Shown: positions 21,580 through 33,353 of the stretch, one piece after another
How the letters are laid out: each line of letters starts with the position of its first letter
How positions within the stretch are numbered: the stretch's first letter is position 1
Assembly (NCBI GenBank): GCA_930367215.1
Contig: OV884056.1
Span: forward strand, 285,368,067 to 285,432,066
Direction of reading: 5' to 3'
DNA from: Pollenia angustigena
Taxonomy: Eukaryota > Arthropoda > Insecta > Diptera > Polleniidae
Length of the DNA stretch: 64,000 nucleotides
Translations under genes and position numbers: made by a program
The notes under the pieces: generated by a model
The model's database searches: none
Told to the model about the DNA's origin: nothing
What the model saw: the letters and a program-made list of their open reading frames with translations, nothing else

Positions 21580-22978
21580 ACTTTACGTATTTTGAATTAA
21601 ATACAACCCTGTCATGATAAGTTGCTCTTGTTTTTGAAAATTTTAAACACATTCGAGACAGCAAGCTACCGACTTCAATATGTCAAAAATAGAATACATG
21701 TGTGTATATGGCAATGATTATTTTCACGACGACACGGCTACACGGCTGCAGGTTGTTGTCTGTGCTTATTTTGTCGTTGTAGCCAAATTAAACTAATTTC
21801 TATTTTTGTCCATTACAAAACAGAAAGTGTTGCTAATAAAAAAAAAATATTTAAAGAATTTTATGGCTTTTATTGCTGCAGTTAGTTTTCTGAAGCAATA
21901 GCTTTTCACATAAAAGAAATCGTTTTATTTTTTTGTTTTTGTAATGCTTTTTCTTGTCATTTATAAGAAAACTGTCACTTGTTGGTTCCATATTTTTAAT
22001 AAAATTTGACATCGTTATTGTTGATAACATTTTTATTATTATTTTATGTTTGCTTAAAAAACTTTTGAAGTTCAAACTTTGCACAGCTGTTGTGCAGTAA
22101 AAAAGTATCAGCATCACAACTGCAACTGGTAATTACGCATTAAAAACATCATTTTGCATCACTGCAGCATTGATGAATAGTTTTCATGCATTAACGTACG
22201 TACCCAAAGTGTTTTGAAACTTTTACGACCTATACCACGCTCGTTGACTGAAAATTATTTTTAATTTTTAATGCAGTTAATATGTATGTATTTATTTATT
22301 TAATCTGCCGTTACGATTATATTGCTTATTACTTCCAAAAACAACAAAATTATAATATCAAATATGTTTTATAATAAATTCAATTGTTTTTACGTTATAA
22401 AATGTATTATAAATAAGTATTTATATATTTATAATCTTAAATTAAGTTTGTATAAAAGTCTGCAATTATGCATGTTTTTCATTTTATAAAAGTAAAAAAA
22501 GTGATAGTGGCACCACTGAAATATAAACAGACAGTAAAAAAACAGCTTTTTATATTCTTTCAATTGTAGCGGCCGTCTTCAACATAATTCAGTAGCTCAC
22601 TACACGACTATAATTGCACCCAGCAGCATTTGTAGTCGTGTGTTCGTGTATCCTGCTGTGGTGAATGTGTTTAATGCATTAAGACTTAAATGGTCTTTAA
22701 CAATATCAGCTTTTACATTAGATGATAAATAGTTTCGACTCCGATGCAAGAGATTTGGTATATGGTTCTGCTGTGTGCTAAAATGCTGAAATGCTATATG
22801 TGTATGTTTTCACTCGTTGTTAAGAGTGCTAAAGGATGAGGACGTATGTCAAATACTCACAATAAACCTGAATACATCCGTTACATAACCTTCAGCACAT
22901 ACCGTTTTCTGATACGGCAATCTTATCATATATTATGCTTATGCAGTATGCACTTTAATTGTTAACAATCAAACACCA
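21580..22978. other. Gene-free stretch
   Basis: AT-rich DNA with no paired terminal repeats or credible reading frame that I can find. Confidence 0.5.
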
Positions 22979-23209
22979 GGGGCCATATTCTGGCAGTCGT
23001 GATCGAGTACTTTCTCTATTCCAAAGCAATTTTATTTAAGTCGATACTGAACGAATCTAAATTATTTTTTCAGTATTGTGAAACTCAAGTTAATGCTTAA
23101 TAACCCTGAAAAAATAATTCCGATTCGTTCAGTATTGACTGAAATAATTCGATATAAATTGCTTTCGAATCGAGAAAGTACTCGATCACTTCTGCCAGAA
23201 TCAGGCACC
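22979..23209. mobile_element. Palindromic MITE GGCAGTCGTGATCGAGTACT, copy 2
   Basis: Same family as 16361-16647. The right arm keeps GCTTTCGAATCGAGAAAGTA and the left arm has two or three changes. ACCAG occurs next to both ends, a possible 5-bp duplication. The first copy carries about 50 extra bp after the left arm. Confidence 0.88.
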
Positions 23210-23468
23210 AGAACAACATAATGCGAATTCATACATGTGAGCGTTCTGTTGGCTGTTAATTTTTTTTGTAGGGAGTTTGACATTAACTCTCACTATAATG
23301 CGGTTAGGAATGCTCTATGAATTCACCGGAATAAGTTATTATCAGTTGCGCAAAGGCGAGTTGACAAATCAAACTCGAACTGTCAAAAATTGTTTACTTT
23401 TTCCTGTTGACTTTCATTAAAATTCTGAAAATTTTGCAAGTGAAAAGTGAAAATTATCAAATAAAATT

Positions 23469-23633
23469 ATGCAAACAAAAAGATATTCTTTTAAAACGAA
23501 CATTGTATTGGGTATTGTAAGGCGAAGGTTAAACCAATATTATTTGACTACTAATAAATCATCTAATGCGACTATTGCTAAAATAATCCAACAATGGCTT
23601 GAAGAAAGTATTCAGACATCGGAATTTTTCTAA
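23469..23633 (+). CDS. Possible small ORF, 54 residues, unknown
   Basis: An ATG after AAATAAAATT opens a 55-codon frame (54 residues plus TAA) starting MQTKRYSFKTNIVLGIVRRR and ending SIQTSEFF. Its amino-acid composition is more balanced than other frames nearby (basic N-terminal part, then a potentially helical TIAKIIQQWLEES). The 100 bp upstream, with TGACTTTCATTAAAATTCTG and GCAAGTGAAAAGTG, looks like an insect 5' leader, but that is impression only. I do not recognise it. It could be a chance frame, a transposon-encoded peptide or a true small gene; the short length makes chance likely. Confidence 0.2.
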   Translation: MQTKRYSFKTNIVLGIVRRRLNQYYLTTNKSSNATIAKIIQQWLEESIQTSEFF

Positions 23634-24870
23634 AATTAATTAAAAATTTGTTCACAACAATTAAATAATTTTACAACGATGTTTTATTATGCAATTTGAT
23701 GAGAAGTAGTTTTGGACAGATAGCAGGGTTATTCAGAAAACCCCATAAAAGTTATAAAGTAATACATTCCGTAAGGTATAAAAGGTAAATGTGATTTCAG
23801 AGTTGACTTTGAAAGTAGCTTTTTGAAAATGTTTGACTTAATATTAAAGAAAATTAGGTCAATAAATTAATCATCTATAAGAAATTGTTTTAAGCAATGC
23901 TTTTTATTCTAAACAAATATTCAGTTTCATTCACTCTGTCTACGTCAAATTTCAATCACCTTCTATTTCAAATTATCAAGACTGCAATAAATTAAATTTC
24001 AAATATATTTTTCTTACTGATAAGCTGTTGGCAATTCATGCTGTGTTGATGCCTCATCTTTAAAACTTATTATAATTTAAACTTGATCTATTAATTAACT
24101 TATTATTTTGACATAAATGTTAATTTTTCAATACTTATTATTTATAATATTCATTAAAAAAAATTAGCAAACTTTTTGTTATTAATTTTTATTATACATA
24201 GTAATTTTTTGAAAAAAAAGAAAAAAAAAAAAAAAAATATTAAAACAGAAAAACAAAACAAATACTATTTTGCATATTTTGATAGTAGATGATGTCTGTG
24301 AGTATTTATGAACTAGAAGTTAGTTCTCTTGTAAATTAGAGGAACGCCAGTAAAATTCGTTGATGACGCCTCAGGGTATTTTACTCTTTTTCTTTATTGT
24401 TCAGTGTTTTAAATGAGTGAATAAGTAGAATATAACGACTTGAATGATTAATTTAAATGTCGTATATTTTTACGTTTTGTTTTTCCTTTCTTTTCATTTG
24501 CTGTTTCATTTCATTTGACCCAAATTTTTTAAATAGTTGTTTTTTATTCTTTTATTAATTCTACACCCCATTAACAAAGTTTGTCATTGTGTTTTGTACA
24601 CTTTTGAAAATATTTATTAAGAAATGACAACACCACCCCTTCATAAAAAAGGGCATTAAATAGCCTGTAAAACTACTAGAATCGTGTTCATACATACGTT
24701 TATCTTGAACAGCAGCATGTCCATCATATTTTTTATTAAATATATTGACACGAAATTTTACACAGATAAAAGTTTGAATCAATTTAGTATGAAGCGTTTT
24801 ATTGGCTTATTTAAAGGGTGTGGTTTTAGCTGCATTAGAACACAAAATTATCGGGTGAGTTTTTAGCTAT
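23634..24870. other. Gene-free AT-rich stretch
   Basis: Very low GC with a poly-A run at 24217-24240. Two antiparallel 60-73 codon frames at 24561-24866 overlap each other and show no motif. Confidence 0.5.
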
Positions 24871-24962
24871 TATGTTTCTGGCAACACTGGTTTAAACAGC
24901 TAACGCACGTTTCGTGTTTTGTTTCACTGTCAAACATCTTCAGTTTGGTCTATAATTTAACC

Positions 24963-25364
24963 ATGAATCGTCTTACAAACGAACAACGCTTGCAAATTAT
25001 GGAATTTTATTATCAAAATGCGTGCTGAGAAAGTTCATCGCGCGCTTCTTCTATTTTATGGTCGGCTCAATTTTGGCTCAATAGGTACCTTAATAAGCAG
25101 AATTGTCGATTTTGGAGTGACGATCAGCCAGAAGCATTGCAAGAGATACCGATGCATCTAGAAAAAGTCACAGTTTGGTGCGGTTTATGGGCTGGTGGCA
25201 TCATTGGACCGTACTTCTTCAAAGATGATGCGAATCGTAACGTAACTGTGAATGGTGAGCGCTACCATGAGATGATATTCAACTTGTTTTTGCCCAAAAT
25301 GCAAGAGCTTGACTTGCATGACATGTGGTTTCAACAAGACGGTGCCACATGCCACACAGCATGA
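24963..25364 (+). pseudogene. mariner transposase remnant, internally deleted
   Basis: The N-terminus opens MNRLTNEQRLQIMEFYYQNA, the mariner-family start with helix-turn-helix, and stops at TGA; a shifted frame continues AEKVHRALLLFYGR. The sequence then jumps to FWLNRYLNKQNCRFWSDDQP and runs, in the frame open from 25137, through KVTVWCGLWAGGIIGPYFFK to MWFQQDGATCHTA, ending at TGA. The second catalytic Asp (QQDG) is kept. The middle of the protein, including the first catalytic Asp (FSDE block), is deleted, as is everything after CHTA. The leader (CTAACGCACGTTTCGTG...) looks like the usual mariner 5' UTR. Non-functional. Confidence 0.92.
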
Positions 25365-25439
25365 TACATTTTTGGAAACAAAAATCCAGTCAGAGTGAAT
25401 CGAAAGCGCACGGCAGCTTCTTGCTCATTTCGTTAGAGC

Positions 25440-25630
25440 GTATAAACCAAACCAAACCATAAATTTTAATGATTGTAATGGTGATTCGTTACCGTCTTGA
25501 GGATTGTCTTTGCCACAAATACGGCATTTTCGTTTATTGTCGTAGCCATTTAACCAGAAATGAACTTCGTAAAATGGACGAAGTGCTCTATTAACTCCGC
25601 GAACAGATATCGAAAATTAGCATGCAGCTA
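25440..25630 (-). pseudogene. Second mariner transposase remnant, opposite strand
   Basis: Read on the minus strand from about 25630: NRALRPFYEVHFWLNGYDNK, then RKCRICGKDNPQDGNESPL, then KFMVWFGLYALTK and a stop. These correspond to the mariner blocks NVHRALxPFYGR, EAHFWLNGYVNKQNCR and KVTVWCGLWAGG. The part between FYGR and EAHFW is missing here too, at a slightly different joint from the plus-strand copy. It faces the first remnant at about 75 bp. Confidence 0.8.
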
Positions 25631-25904
25631 AAAAAACACCCGTATAATTTCATTAATTATTTCTTAAAAAGATCGAAAAGTTTTATAGTTTTTAATACTC
25701 AAACAAGAATTTAAATTTTGTATATTTTTTTTTTCTTTCGACGAATAGACGATACAAGTAGTTTGACAGTATAAATTAACGACTCAAGCCGTTGATGTTT
25801 TGGTGAGTATAAAACATTTGGCCGTTTATCATTTACAAAATACGTTTCAGGATTTGTTCTGTTCTCAAATGTACGACTGCAACAGTAAAACCCTCGTTAT
25901 TCTT

Positions 25905-26180
25905 AAGGCCCAACCATAATGTACTTAAATTGGCTTAAACAAATGCGGGAATATATGTAAATCATATGAAGCAAACGATATTAAACTTATGGAAACTTTT
26001 TGTTAAGTTTTATTAAACTGTCATTTGCTTAAGCAAAATGCGAAACAGATCGCACATTCCGTACGAAATCAAATGTTTTATTTTTATTTTGCTTATGTTT
26101 TTTTAAATACATTTGAGAGGCTTTCTGTTTATTTTTGACAGTAGGTTAGGCAAGGCTATGCTTATTATGGTTAGGCCTTT
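25905..26180. mobile_element. 276-bp MITE, AAGGCCYAACCATAAT ends
   Basis: AAGGCCCAACCATAATGTAC and the reversed right end AAGGCCTAACCATAATAAGC are inverted repeats. No coding. No certain target duplication. Confidence 0.65.
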
Positions 26181-27825
26181 ACGTTAACGTTTACGTTTTG
26201 GATCAGCTGTTCCTTAAGGTTGTGTTGCGGATGAACCCGATAAAATAAAGTTTTTCTCAGTTCCTACGAAACAGCTGTTAAAGAATATTATATTTCTTTA
26301 TGTTTATTGATCAAGCATTCCACCGCCGAGACATGCAAAACACGCAAACAAAAAAAGTAAATTTTATAAATGAAGGCCCAAAGGTAAATAATAGATCGAA
26401 CTTCACGAAATTAAGTGGTGAGATTGCTAGACATATAACATGAATTTGTTGAAATTAAATAACAACAACAAGGGAAGGTGTTGAATTGGTTCCGCTGATT
26501 TTTAATCCCCAGCTTCTTAGAAGAACTAGAAATAATTTCAAAATTGTTCTTTTCTGTAAAGACGTTTGGAGTGCGATTTTAAAACATATAATAATGGACG
26601 TAGCTTTACTCAAGAATCGAGAATATATATAAATAACGTTACCTAAAACGCAAAAGTTCCTAACTAACCAAAAATTAATATTCGACTTTTTCATTGATTC
26701 TGATGTATTGCATCAACACAAATGTCCACAAAAAATTTTGCAATCTTTCGACAAAAGTTTTTTGTTTCTCCTGTAAAGTTTTTAAAATGTTAGAGAGGAA
26801 CGATCTTCTTTATGTTGTCTCATATGAATGTTTCACATTCCCAACTTTCCTTATCATTTTCCTTTAAAATTTCTGTTAAATTTTTATCCGAATAGAAACC
26901 CTAATGGAGTATAATAGATTGATTATTTGCTTCTAGCTGCCACGAATTTGTTTTGTAGTAGCAAAGAAGAAATAACTTCCTAATTGGTGGCGTTTAATTA
27001 ATGACTAAATATGGTTTTTTATTAACTTGTAGTTGATGTGTTCATAATAAATTTTTTTATGTTGGATATTAAGTGAGTAAAATGGTAGTGTTGTTGATGA
27101 TAAAAAGACTCTTTTATGATAAATGGTTGTGTCAATAAAAATTAATTAAAATATTTGGTTGCAATTTTCAAAATTGATTAAGATTGTTGTTTTTATGTGT
27201 TTTTTTTTATTAAAATGTCTATAAAAATGCAAAAATATTTTAAAAAGCTTTTAACAAGAGTCATAGAGATAAAGCAGCAAGTACCCTATTTTAAATTTAC
27301 AGTTTTGACAGTTTTTGCTATACACACACTACTTGGAAGCTTTCATAGCAATTGCTATGAGTTAACTCACTGCATTACTATGTAGTGTGGCAATACAACA
27401 ACTTCTGTGTAATTCGGTCCTTAAGATGGTTTTATAAGAAGAAGATTTTTAAGTTAAACGGATTTTTACTGTTTCACAATTTTTAAGGAAAAATCGTAAT
27501 AGAAGTAAAGAGAATGGATTGCGAGAGTCATTTGAGTATCTGGTGATATGATTGCAAAAAACTTTCTACAAAAATATTTGGCTCAATATTTCGAAAACTG
27601 CCACCAAAAGTAATTTGTCAACTGAGACAATTGTAAGAAAACCTTACAATTTCATCTTACAATTAATTCATCTCCCAACAAAAATTGTCAGTTCACACGG
27701 TTGTCAGATAATTACATGGCAAAAATTGCCAGCTTTGATGTAAGACATTGTCAGAAAATGTAATTGCGTGTATTTTTATAAATTGTTAAAATAGATATTG
27801 AAAGGGTTTTAGCTTTTTTAAGTTG
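26181..27825. other. Gene-free stretch
   Basis: AT-rich unique DNA. Short frames at 26455-26694, 27197-27385 and 27552-27743 show no domain. The phrase AATTGTCAGTTCACACGGTTG near 27686 has a looser relative near 29940, possibly another old repeat. Confidence 0.45.
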
Positions 27826-27833
27826 TTTGAAAT

Positions 27834-29518
27834 TAGAGTTTCTACGCGGGAAAGAATTCCCGGGAATCCCGGGACATTTTTTTAAAATTAATCCCGGGAA
27901 ATTTTTTCCGGGAATTCCAAATTAAATTTTTTGAAATTTTAATTTTTTAGCATCGTTAAAATCAAAAAACGAGCAATAAAAATCTATTATTTACTAAAAT
28001 TACTAAAAACTAGTTACAAATTGAACTATTGTTCCTACGCCAATAAATCAACGGTCTTTTAAATTGCTGATGAAATGTCTAAAAAGCTTCTTGAAGTAGA
28101 AATTTATAATGTACACTAGAGTGGTTCGAAAAAAAATTTTTTGTTTGTCCCTCCCTAGGATTAAAGATAATGTAAAAACAATTCCAAAAATTATTTTTTT
28201 ATTTTTTTGCCACGCCTAGAAATACCGCCCTTTTAGTTTTTTGTTTACTGTGTCGCCATTTCTAGTCAGATCATAACATTTTGTATAACGGTGTTCATTA
28301 CTTTGTAAGAAGTTGTATCAAAATAACACAGCTTTATTTTAGTTCAAAAATATTAAGCGTTCGGCAGGGTATAAATCGAGCTTTTGAAAGACATGACTAG
28401 AGTTTGCGTGGTGTAAAAAAACTATTAAAGACAGAAATGTAGCCCTTACGTAGCCATGAACACCGATATACAAAATGTTATGATCGGACTAAAAATGGCG
28501 ACACAGTGAACAAATAACTAATAATAATTAATAAAAAAATAATTTTTGGAATTGTTTTTACATTATCTTTAATCCTAGGGGGCGACTGACAAAAAAAAAT
28601 TTTCGAACCACCCTAATGTACACGATACAAAAGAACCATCTACAAATTTAAAAAAAAATAAATGTCAAGAAAATACAAAAGCCAGAAAAAATCTTAAAAA
28701 AAGAATTTGTCGTCTATGAAGTCACGTGTAACGGAATTTCGGTTTTTTTAGTTTTTTCAATAAGTTAAAGCGTTTTTGAGTTTTGCGAACATATGTTGTG
28801 CAACTCCGCCATTTTCGAAATTTTTGTATCGGGACGACCCTAATGATTAAAGACGGAGACTAGGTATGTTCTGAAAAAATGCTCGGGTAGCAAAAATATA
28901 TGAGGTCCGTCATTTATTTGATTCCTCTGGGGCTAGTTAGGGCGGTGGCGGGTAATTTTATAAAAAACAATATTTAGTTTGGGAGCCCCTTAAGTAGCAC
29001 AGATGGGGGTTAGTATGTTAATAAAAAATGTAGGAGGGGGAAATATTAGTGGAAGTCAGTCTTACATTTACCCCTCTTGGAGCGACTCAGGGACAGTTGT
29101 GAAGCTTTTTTGGCTTTTGTTTCGTTTTCCCCTAACTTTGACCCCGATGAGGAGCCATCTACCCCCATCCCAACCCCCTTATTTTTTGGCTCATGCGTTT
29201 TTTTACAAACTTCACAAAATAAGGGGTTCTAGCGTATCGAAATAAAAAAGGGGTGCACTAATCCATACCTAATGTACATATGAATGTAACAATTCATTTG
29301 GTTTTGTTTTGGTTTTCTGTAGAATAAATAAAGCACATTTTTTCGGACTGTTGTACATGTATGTATGTGTATATTCATTTAAAAAAGTAACAACTTTTGT
29401 CTTGAACTCATTTAATGAAATCATTGTTTTATTCAAAGAATCCCGGTATTCCCGGGAATACGATTTTTTTTGTTTCGTTTCCCGGGAAAAGAAAAAGTCC
29501 GGGAAATTAGAAACCCTA
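27834..29518. mobile_element. hAT element, family TAGRGTTTCTA, with CCCGGG-rich ends
   Basis: Ends TAGAGTTTCTACGCGGGAAA and (reversed) TAGGGTTTCTAATTTCCCGG are flanked by a perfect 8-bp duplication TTTGAAAT (27826-27833 and 29519-29526). Subterminal TTCCCGGGAA palindromes recur near both ends. It holds a nested hAT at 28117-28615. No transposase domain is recognised; frames at 29003-29245 and 29269-29548 are short and unconvincing. Confidence 0.93.
28117..28615. mobile_element. Nested hAT MITE, TAGRGTGGTTCGAAAA ends
   Basis: Ends TAGAGTGGTTCGAAAAAAAA and (reversed) TAGGGTGGTTCGAAAATTTT, flanked by a perfect 8-bp duplication ATGTACAC (28109-28116 and 28616-28623). The inverted repeat extends far inward: CTAGGATTAAAGATAATGTA, CAATTCCAAAAATTATTTTT and TGTGTCGCCATTT all reappear reversed on the right, so the element is almost a long hairpin. 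It sits inside the 27834-29518 hAT. Confidence 0.94.
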
Positions 29519-29526
29519 TTTGAAAT

Positions 29527-30990
29527 AGGTTTCATTAATTTTCATTAAACAAAATTTTAATTTTGCAAATATCACGGATGGACACTATGGTACAATTGTA
29601 CTTTTTTCCTTAAAAAAAATTTCGTAATTAATAAAAAATCTTTTTTTCCAAATTAATATCAAAAGAAAATATAAAATTTTTACTAAAAACTAAGATTTGT
29701 TATTGTTACAAAATCCAAAACCCCATTTTCCATCCCTGATATGGCTGTATTTGCAGTGTTTTCAATAGGAAAATGTCTCTGACAATGATGCCATTATCAA
29801 ATGCATATGCTTAGCACATCTGACCATAAAAAACTGAGCGTACAACGTATGACAATGATCTACTAATAAAAACAAAGAGTGTTCACACGAATGAAAGATG
29901 AAAGACAATGGTTCTTCCGACAACGTTTCCATACAAGAATTGCCAGTTCACATGGTTGAAAAATACTTTTTTTAGCGCATTTGACTGACAATATTGTTAG
30001 ATCTGACAGCCGTATGTAAGAAGCGCATTAAAATACAAAAAAGATTCAAATTAAAATTTGCTAAATACTTATCTAAATACGAAGTTAAAAATTGGCCCTT
30101 GTTAATATAAAAAAGTTATTATAGTTATTCGCACCTACATATTTAGCCGTAGTTCTATCGTAGTTGATGAATTGAAGTCTACACAGCTTCGTAGTTAAGT
30201 TTTTGTTGATACGTATATAACAAGATTTTGTCGAATAAATTCACTAGGCTACAAATAGCAGTAGCAACAAAAGATATACCTCATGCTATAGTTAAAAAAT
30301 GTTGCAGTTAGAGCAAAACAAATGTAGTTTAAAGAGTAGCAGAGCTTTTGAATTTAGTTTGCTAACCGTCTGACTATTTCGTAATATAATAATAAAGTAG
30401 TAATGAAGTATTTATACTTCAAATTTCTCCTTTTATTGCTACCTAAACAACCACTTTTTTACTACTTAAATAAAGAAATTGTACAGGTATTGACCAACAA
30501 ATAAACTACAAATCAAAACGAAGCAAATAATTTAATTTTAAAACTACTGGCTCTTTTGAAGGTTGATGTTTGTTTTATTATTATTGCTACATATCGAATT
30601 TAAGTTCAATTTTAAAACTACTGGCTCTTTTGAAGGTTGATGTTTGTTTTATTATTATTGCTACATATCGAATTTAAGTTCAATAGCTAGTTAAAGTAAT
30701 AAAAATTAAATTAAGCCCGACAAACAAAATCTTCTAAATTAAAAATTTTGTATTCCCATAAAAATTACTTTGATTAAGAAGTTTTGCAACTATAAAACAA
30801 TTTATTGCTACCATAACACAATATTTTTGAAATAAGTAGCACAAGCTAAGACTTCGTTACTCATACGTAAATGTTGCGGACACGTAAACGTTGCGGTCGA
30901 CTTCAGTGGTTGGTAATTACAACAAATACGTAAATGTGTTAAAAATAAAAAGAATATCTGTCAAAATCTATCTTCAATCTATCTATATAC
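29527..30990. other. Gene-free stretch
   Basis: AT-rich DNA whose only clear structure is the 74-bp duplication at 30534-30681. Confidence 0.5.
30534..30681. repeat. Exact tandem duplication of 74 bp
   Basis: Two identical adjacent copies (30534-30607 and 30608-30681) beginning AATTTTAAAACTACTGGCTC. Identity implies a recent event or an assembly duplication. Confidence 0.95.
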
Positions 30991-30994
30991 ATGT

Positions 30995-31151
30995 CGTCAC
31001 CTAAAATGCGAAAGGGCGTAACCATATTTTTTATGAATTTTTTTTTTTAATTTTATATGGACATGTTATTTAGTCTAGTGCATCATAATTAATCCAAAAC
31101 TAGATTTTCATTTTTTTTTTGCTGTTACACCCTTTTGCATTTTAGGTGACG
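30995..31151. mobile_element. 157-bp MITE, CGTCACCTAAAATGC ends
   Basis: CGTCACCTAAAATGCGAAAG and the reversed right end CGTCACCTAAAATGCAAAAG, both continuing into GG(C/T)GTAAC, form an inverted repeat of about 26 bp with two differences around a T/A-rich centre. Confidence 0.85.
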
Positions 31152-31229
31152 ATATATAAAATATAAAATATGTTTCTATGTACGTTATATACTTTGAAAC
31201 CATTCGACCGTTGTGCTCTAAAACGGTTT

Positions 31230-31450
31230 CATTAGAAAGGCTATTTTGTAAAGATGGTATAGGCTTTAAATATTTTTAAAACTAGGACCACGAGGGGACT
31301 TAGTGGGCAATTTCTACCTCTCCGAAATCATTCAACATATTTGAATGAAAATTAAAACATGGATAGTTTTTTAAAAGATAGGACCACGATGTGAGGTAGG
31401 GGGCAATTTCTGCCTCTTCGAAACTTTCTAACAGATTCGAATAAAATTTT
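31230..31450 (+). repeat. Two tandem units of a dispersed repeat
   Basis: Two units of about 95-100 bp share AGGACCACGA(G/T), GGGCAATTTCT.CCTCT and CGAAA.....TTCAACA-like phrases. One reversed unit recurs at 52900-52990. Confidence 0.7.
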
Positions 31451-31803
31451 AAACAAAGATAGATCCCTATTTAGATTAACACATAAGCTATAGATGTTTT
31501 CAAAATGGGGGAACGTAGTAGCATACGTCGGTTATCCGTTAGTGTATAATATTTACAAATTTAATCTTTTAATATTTGAGCGTTTTGTATAAAAAAAACG
31601 TGCTGAACATCAACGGAAGGCTTGCTACAGTAAAATCGAAGAAAAACTGTAATTCATCCGCTACTCAACTTCAAGTTTTCGTAAGAGTTCTTAATAAGTA
31701 AATATAACGGAACAGCTGATATGCAACGTTTACGTAAAAGAAATGAGGCCTTTATAACAATAAAATTGGTAGGAGTTTTAACTCTTTAAACACTATACAA
31801 AAA

Positions 31804-33353
31804 CATATATGGGTATTTCCATGAGAATGTCAACCAGGACTCCAAAAATTAAAACCCTTGAAACTTTTTTTCAAATATGGTAGAAAGGAAAAAAACACCC
31901 AAACTTTACTATGCCGGGGTACTTATAGCTTATTACAATTTTTAAAAAGCAAAAAATGATAGTTTTAACTTACTTTCTCATTGATTAATTTTTAGTAACT
32001 GCAATTAACAATTTTTAATATTCTGCCGATTAAATACAGATACCGGTAATATTGCAATTATACTTTAAAATTAATGTTACAACAACAATGAACAAGATGC
32101 ATGACGAAAGAACAAATTTATAATTCGATTAGCGGTATATTTTAGTGTTTGTTTTGGATGCTATTCTAATGTCACGTACGTGGTGGGAAAACATCATTTA
32201 TCTTTGTCATATGAAATTGGTAAGTCTTAGATATTTCAAAATAAAAGTTCAAAGCAAGATATTTGCTGCAAAAAAATTTTGATCGGAATTTTTTTTTTAA
32301 ATTGTTATAATAAAAATTTTATAAGCTTTTAAAGCTCGTCACGTACGATATTTTAAGTACTAAAATGCAACTCAATGCATCATCTTATTATGTTGGTATT
32401 TAGTTTACGTTTGTTCAAACCTTATTTTATTACAATCAAAATCATCTTACAAAATTTTTTTGGAATCAGTCCATATTTGCCCATAGCTCTCATACAAGTG
32501 CTACTCCCGAAAATAGCTTTAAGTGCCATAACTTCCTTATAAATGTTGGTATTTACATAAAAATTTCCGGCAATGACTTTTACGATAGTACTATGTCATG
32601 CCAAATGTTGTGCTGGTAGGTCCAAAATTAACCATAGGTCCCATATAAACCCCCTTCCTTAAATCGGCTAGGGGAAAACAAATCTCATATTGATGGAGAT
32701 AACTAAACAATATCCGGCACAAATAACTTTTATATAATTCTTAATCTCATAGCATAATTCTGTTCTGGCGATCTGAATTGGTCATGGGCCCCAAGTAGGG
32801 AACACTCTCAAAAAGATTTTTTTTTTAAATATTATAGTATGGGTATCATATGGACGGGCTTGACCGACTATACTTTCTTACTTGTTTGTTTAAAATTTTT
32901 ATATACATATATTTACAAAAAACATATTTCATGCCATGTAAATACTATAAGAGAAAAATCTGTCACGTACGGTTTGTCACGAACGACATTACATTTTGTT
33001 CATTATAAAACCATCCAAAAAAATTATTTTTTTTCCAATTGCGGATTATAAAAAAAAAAATATGTGGTTTAATTTATGAAATTAAAAAAAGCAAAAAAAC
33101 CTCCCACAATTCGCAGATTTTCGATTTTTTTACATTCACCGTCCGTTTTATGTCACGTACGATATGCACTTATTTTGCCCAATATTTTGGACAACAAGGT
33201 TCCGAATTTGAAAATTTTTTTTTTCATATATAGTTTCCTCTAAATGAAACATAATGATACAAAAAATGTTCCAGTTAATACTATTTTTGCAAAATTTCTA
33301 TCTCTCTGAAGGCGTACAAATGTCACGTACGATGACATAGAAATGCCCATATG
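31804..33353. mobile_element. TGTCACGTACGA element, long copy
   Basis: The left end CATATATGGGTATTTCCATG and the reversed right end CATATGGGCATTTCTATGTC are inverted repeats 1.55 kb apart. The motif GTCACGTACG recurs inside (near 32172, 32338, 32962, 33152, 33322). A shorter copy with the same ends and motif set lies at 50101-50985. The internal part 32440-32890 also occurs alone at 1020-1490. No transposase is recognised. Confidence 0.75.
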
